This document shows positions 61,563 through 64,000 of a stretch of 64,000 nt of DNA, one piece after another. The translations under genes and the position numbers were made by a program. Within the stretch, counting starts at the first letter, position 1. Every line of letters begins with the position of its first letter. A model generated the notes under the pieces. It ran no database searches. It was not told the origin of the DNA and worked only from the letters and a program-made list of their open reading frames with translations. The DNA is from an uncultured Porphyromonadaceae bacterium (lineage in GTDB: Bacteria > Bacteroidota > Bacteroidia > Bacteroidales > Muribaculaceae), in NCBI GenBank assembly GCA_947178215.1, contig CAMWXJ010000014.1, positions 1 to 64,000 on the forward strand, given 5' to 3'.

Positions 61563-63056
61563 ATGAGCGACCGCTTATATATATTTGACACCACGCTACG
61601 CGACGGCGAGCAGGTGCCCGGATGCCAGCTAAACACCGTTGAGAAAATCGAGGTAGCGAAAGCACTTGAAGAGCTCGGCGTCGATGTAATTGAAGCAGGT
61701 TTTCCAGTGAGTTCTCCCGGCGATTTCAATTCGGTGGTGGAGATTTCAAGAGCCGTGACATGGCCAACGATATGCGCGCTGACCCGTGCCGTTGAAAACG
61801 ACATCCGCGTGGCTGCCGAGGCCTTGCAATATGCAAAGCACAAGCGCATTCACACAGGCATAGGCACCTCCGATTCTCATATTCGCTATAAGTTCAACTC
61901 CACCCGTGAAGAGATAATTGAGCGCGCTGTGGCGGCTGTGTCGTATGCCAAGAAATTTGTAGAGGATGTGCAGTTTTATGCCGAGGACGCCGGTCGTACC
62001 GACAACGAGTATCTCGCCCGCGTCATCGAGGCTGTAATCAAGGCCGGTGCGACAGTGGTCAATATTCCCGATACCACCGGATATTGCCTGCCCGAGCAAT
62101 TCCAGGCCAAGATAAAATATCTGTGCGAACATGTTGACAATATCCATAAGGCTACGATTGCCACCCACTGTCACAATGACCTCGGCATGGCGACAGCCAA
62201 TACCGTGAGCGGCATCATAGGCGGCGCGCGTCAGGCCGAGGTAACAATCAACGGTATCGGCGAACGTGCCGGCAACACATCGTTGGAAGAGGTGGTGATG
62301 ACATTCCGCTCGCACAAGGAGCTCGGCATTGACACCAATATCAACGCCACAAAGATTACCGGCATCTCGCGCCTCGTATCAAGCCTAATGAATATGCCCG
62401 TGCAGCCCAACAAGGCTATCGTGGGCCGCAATGCCTTCGCACACTCCTCAGGCATTCATCAGGACGGCGTGCTCAAAAATCGCGAGAGCTATGAGATTAT
62501 CGATCCGAAAGATGTTGGCCTCGACGAAAACTCTATCGTGCTTACCGCCCGCTCAGGCCGCGCAGCACTCAAACACCGGCTGCATGTGCTTGGCGTCAAT
62601 CTCGAAAAGGAGGCGCTCGACAAGGCTTACGAGTCGTTCCTGCGCCTGGCCGACAGGAAGAAAGAGATTAACGACGACGACATACTTATGCTTGCCGGCG
62701 AACACCGCGCAAACCACCGCATAAAGCTCGAATGGCTTCAAGTCACTTCGGGCGTAGGCATCCGTTCAGTGGCCTCAATTGGCCTCAATATAGCCGGCGA
62801 GCACTTCGAGGCCTGCGCTTCGGGCAATGGCCCAGTCGACGCCGCTATCTCGGCAATCAAGCTGATAATCCACCGCACCATGCTCGTTAAGGAATTCCTT
62901 ATCCAGGCTATCAACAAGGGCAGCAACGACATAGGCAAGGTACACATGACCGTTGAGCATGAGGGTGTATCATACTACGGTTTCTCGGCCAATACCGATA
63001 TCATCGCCGCATCGGCCGAGGCATTTATCGACGCAATAAACAAGTTTCCCCACTAA
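61563..63056 (+). CDS. leuA: 2-isopropylmalate synthase
   Basis: A 497-residue enzyme for the first step of leucine synthesis. The metal and substrate motif [15 protein letters not shown] opens the TIM barrel; the metal-binding HxH is in [20 protein letters not shown]; the family signature [15 protein letters not shown] follows. The C-terminal regulatory domain is present ([20 protein letters not shown], then [13 protein letters not shown]), so leucine feedback is likely. leuC follows after 14 bases. Confidence 0.96.
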   Translation: MSDRLYIFDTTLRDGEQVPGCQLNTVEKIEVAKALEELGVDVIEAGFPVSSPGDFNSVVEISRAVTWPTICALTRAVENDIRVAAEALQYAKHKRIHTGIGTSDSHIRYKFNSTREEIIERAVAAVSYAKKFVEDVQFYAEDAGRTDNEYLARVIEAVIKAGATVVNIPDTTGYCLPEQFQAKIKYLCEHVDNIHKATIATHCHNDLGMATANTVSGIIGGARQAEVTINGIGERAGNTSLEEVVMTFRSHKELGIDTNINATKITGISRLVSSLMNMPVQPNKAIVGRNAFAHSSGIHQDGVLKNRESYEIIDPKDVGLDENSIVLTARSGRAALKHRLHVLGVNLEKEALDKAYESFLRLADRKKEINDDDILMLAGEHRANHRIKLEWLQVTSGVGIRSVASIGLNIAGEHFEACASGNGPVDAAISAIKLIIHRTMLVKEFLIQAINKGSNDIGKVHMTVEHEGVSYYGFSANTDIIAASAEAFIDAINKFPH

Positions 63057-63070
63057 TACGTGATTGAATA

Positions 63071-64000
63071 ATGGGAAAAACACTCTTTGATAAAGTATGG
63101 GACGCCCATGTAGTGTCGGCCATAGCCGATGGTCCCCAGCAGCTTTACATAGATCGCCATTACTGCCATGAGGTTACCACCCCCCAGGCATTCGAAGGGC
63201 TTCGGCGCCGCGGCTTAAAGGTGTTCCGACCTGAGCGCACCGTGTGTTCGCCAGACCACAATATCCCGACTGAACACCAGGACCAGCCAATCGAGGACCC
63301 CGTGAGCCGTAACCAGATAGAGACGCTTGTCGCTAACGCGAAGGAGTTCGGCCTTACACTCTATGGCCTGATGAACCCTCTCAACGGCATCATCCATGTC
63401 ATGGGTCCGGAAAACGGACTTACTCTCCCCGGCGCAACCTTAGTGTGCGGAGACTCCCACACTTCGACGCATGGAGCATTCGGCGCTGTGGCGTTCGGCA
63501 TCGGCACATCGGAGGTGGAGATGGTGCTCGCTACACAGTGTATTCTCCAACCCAAGCCCAAGACGATGCGTATCAATGTCGAGGGCGAGCTTCGCCCCGG
63601 AGTGACAGCCAAAGATATAGCGCTGTATATCATAGCCAAGATGACAACCGGCGGAGCTACGGGCTATTTTGTAGAGTATGCCGGTTCGGCAATCCGTGCT
63701 CTTAATATGGAGGAGCGCATGACCGTGTGCAACCTCTCTATCGAGATGGGCGCACGCGGCGGCATGATAGCGCCCGACGATACAACATTCGATTATCTCC
63801 GTGGCCGCAGGTTCGCTCCGCAGGGAGCCGAGTTTGACAAGGCCGTCGAGGAGTGGCGCAAGCTGGCTTCGGATGCTGACGCCGAGTTTGACGCGGAGGT
63901 GACATTTGACGCCGCAGACATAGAGCCGCGTGTCACTTTCGGTACCAATCCAGGAATGGGTATCGGCATCAGCGAGCCGGTGCCCGACGCACCATCCGAC
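63071..64000 (+). CDS. leuC: 3-isopropylmalate dehydratase large subunit (3' end beyond the window)
   Basis: The frame opens at ATG 63071 with [20 protein letters not shown] and stays open to the last base (310 codons). Motifs of the aconitase family: [33 protein letters not shown], and [20 protein letters not shown] with the first Fe-S-region Cys. The remaining cluster cysteines and the end of the protein (usually about 465 residues) are past the window edge. It is the second gene of the leuA operon; leuD and leuB are expected further on. Confidence 0.95.
   Translation, partial: MGKTLFDKVWDAHVVSAIADGPQQLYIDRHYCHEVTTPQAFEGLRRRGLKVFRPERTVCSPDHNIPTEHQDQPIEDPVSRNQIETLVANAKEFGLTLYGLMNPLNGIIHVMGPENGLTLPGATLVCGDSHTSTHGAFGAVAFGIGTSEVEMVLATQCILQPKPKTMRINVEGELRPGVTAKDIALYIIAKMTTGGATGYFVEYAGSAIRALNMEERMTVCNLSIEMGARGGMIAPDDTTFDYLRGRRFAPQGAEFDKAVEEWRKLASDADAEFDAEVTFDAADIEPRVTFGTNPGMGIGISEPVPDAPSD

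Overview
The window reads as a stretch of a Bacteroidales chromosome, most likely from the Muribaculaceae (S24-7) or a close relative. Support comes from the gene content: a batA-E aerotolerance operon with MoxR and DUF58 partners, a fused FeoA-FeoB, GH97, DUF5686, DUF6377 and DUF5106 proteins, and a LptF/LptG-type permease. Several intergenic regions also carry the Bacteroidota promoter pattern TTTG, about 20 bases, then TAnnTTTG. The family-level placement is inference; the phylum and order are well supported. No tRNA, rRNA, CRISPR array or complete insertion sequence was seen.

Bases 1-7,900 form an accessory region that is visibly more AT-rich than the rest. It starts with the end of a carboxymuconolactone decarboxylase-cupin gene and a 3' remnant of an aldo/keto reductase. 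Two exported esterases follow (a subtype-B tannase-like enzyme and a lipoprotein hydrolase). Then come three poorly known genes on the minus strand: a WG-repeat-like protein, a stand-alone FtsZ C-terminal-domain protein, and a 490-residue protein with two integrase-SAM-like modules. A gene-free 480 bp stretch and a rhodanese lipoprotein close the region. Two terminator hairpins of the same sequence family lie near its two edges.

From 8 to 18 kb a minus-strand set holds ribBA, an LPS-export permease, a glycosyltransferase, a Crp/Fnr regulator, a BASS transporter, folC, a chromate-transporter pair and a DUF5686 barrel. It begins at a divergent promoter region shared with galM and a sugar-phosphate nucleotidyltransferase (18-20 kb, plus strand). 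From 20.1 to 29.4 kb a nine-gene minus-strand run goes from a DUF5106 protein through DoxX, mnmA, a bifunctional nuclease, an MFS transporter, rsmE, kdsA and a TPR protein to a membrane-anchored DUF6377 regulator. FeoAB, a second glycosyltransferase and a small HTH protein follow. The Bat operon occupies 33.3-41.9 kb, and clpP-clpX-recQ-ftsE occupies 42.2-47.2 kb, followed by a patatin-BamA-like protein.

From 49.7 kb to the end the genes are on the plus strand: an Lrp regulator, a BadF-type sugar kinase, serB, an outer-membrane barrel, pyrBI, a flavin reductase, glyA, a small-envelope-protein cluster (two YtxH-like, a holin-family and a conserved unknown), prmA, another barrel, GH97, and leuA-leuC. 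LeuC runs off the edge.

The most unusual item is the orphan FtsZ C-terminal domain at 4776-5270, which lacks the GTP-binding half and has an altered T7 loop. The next is a perfect 15 bp inverted repeat that straddles the leuA promoter.
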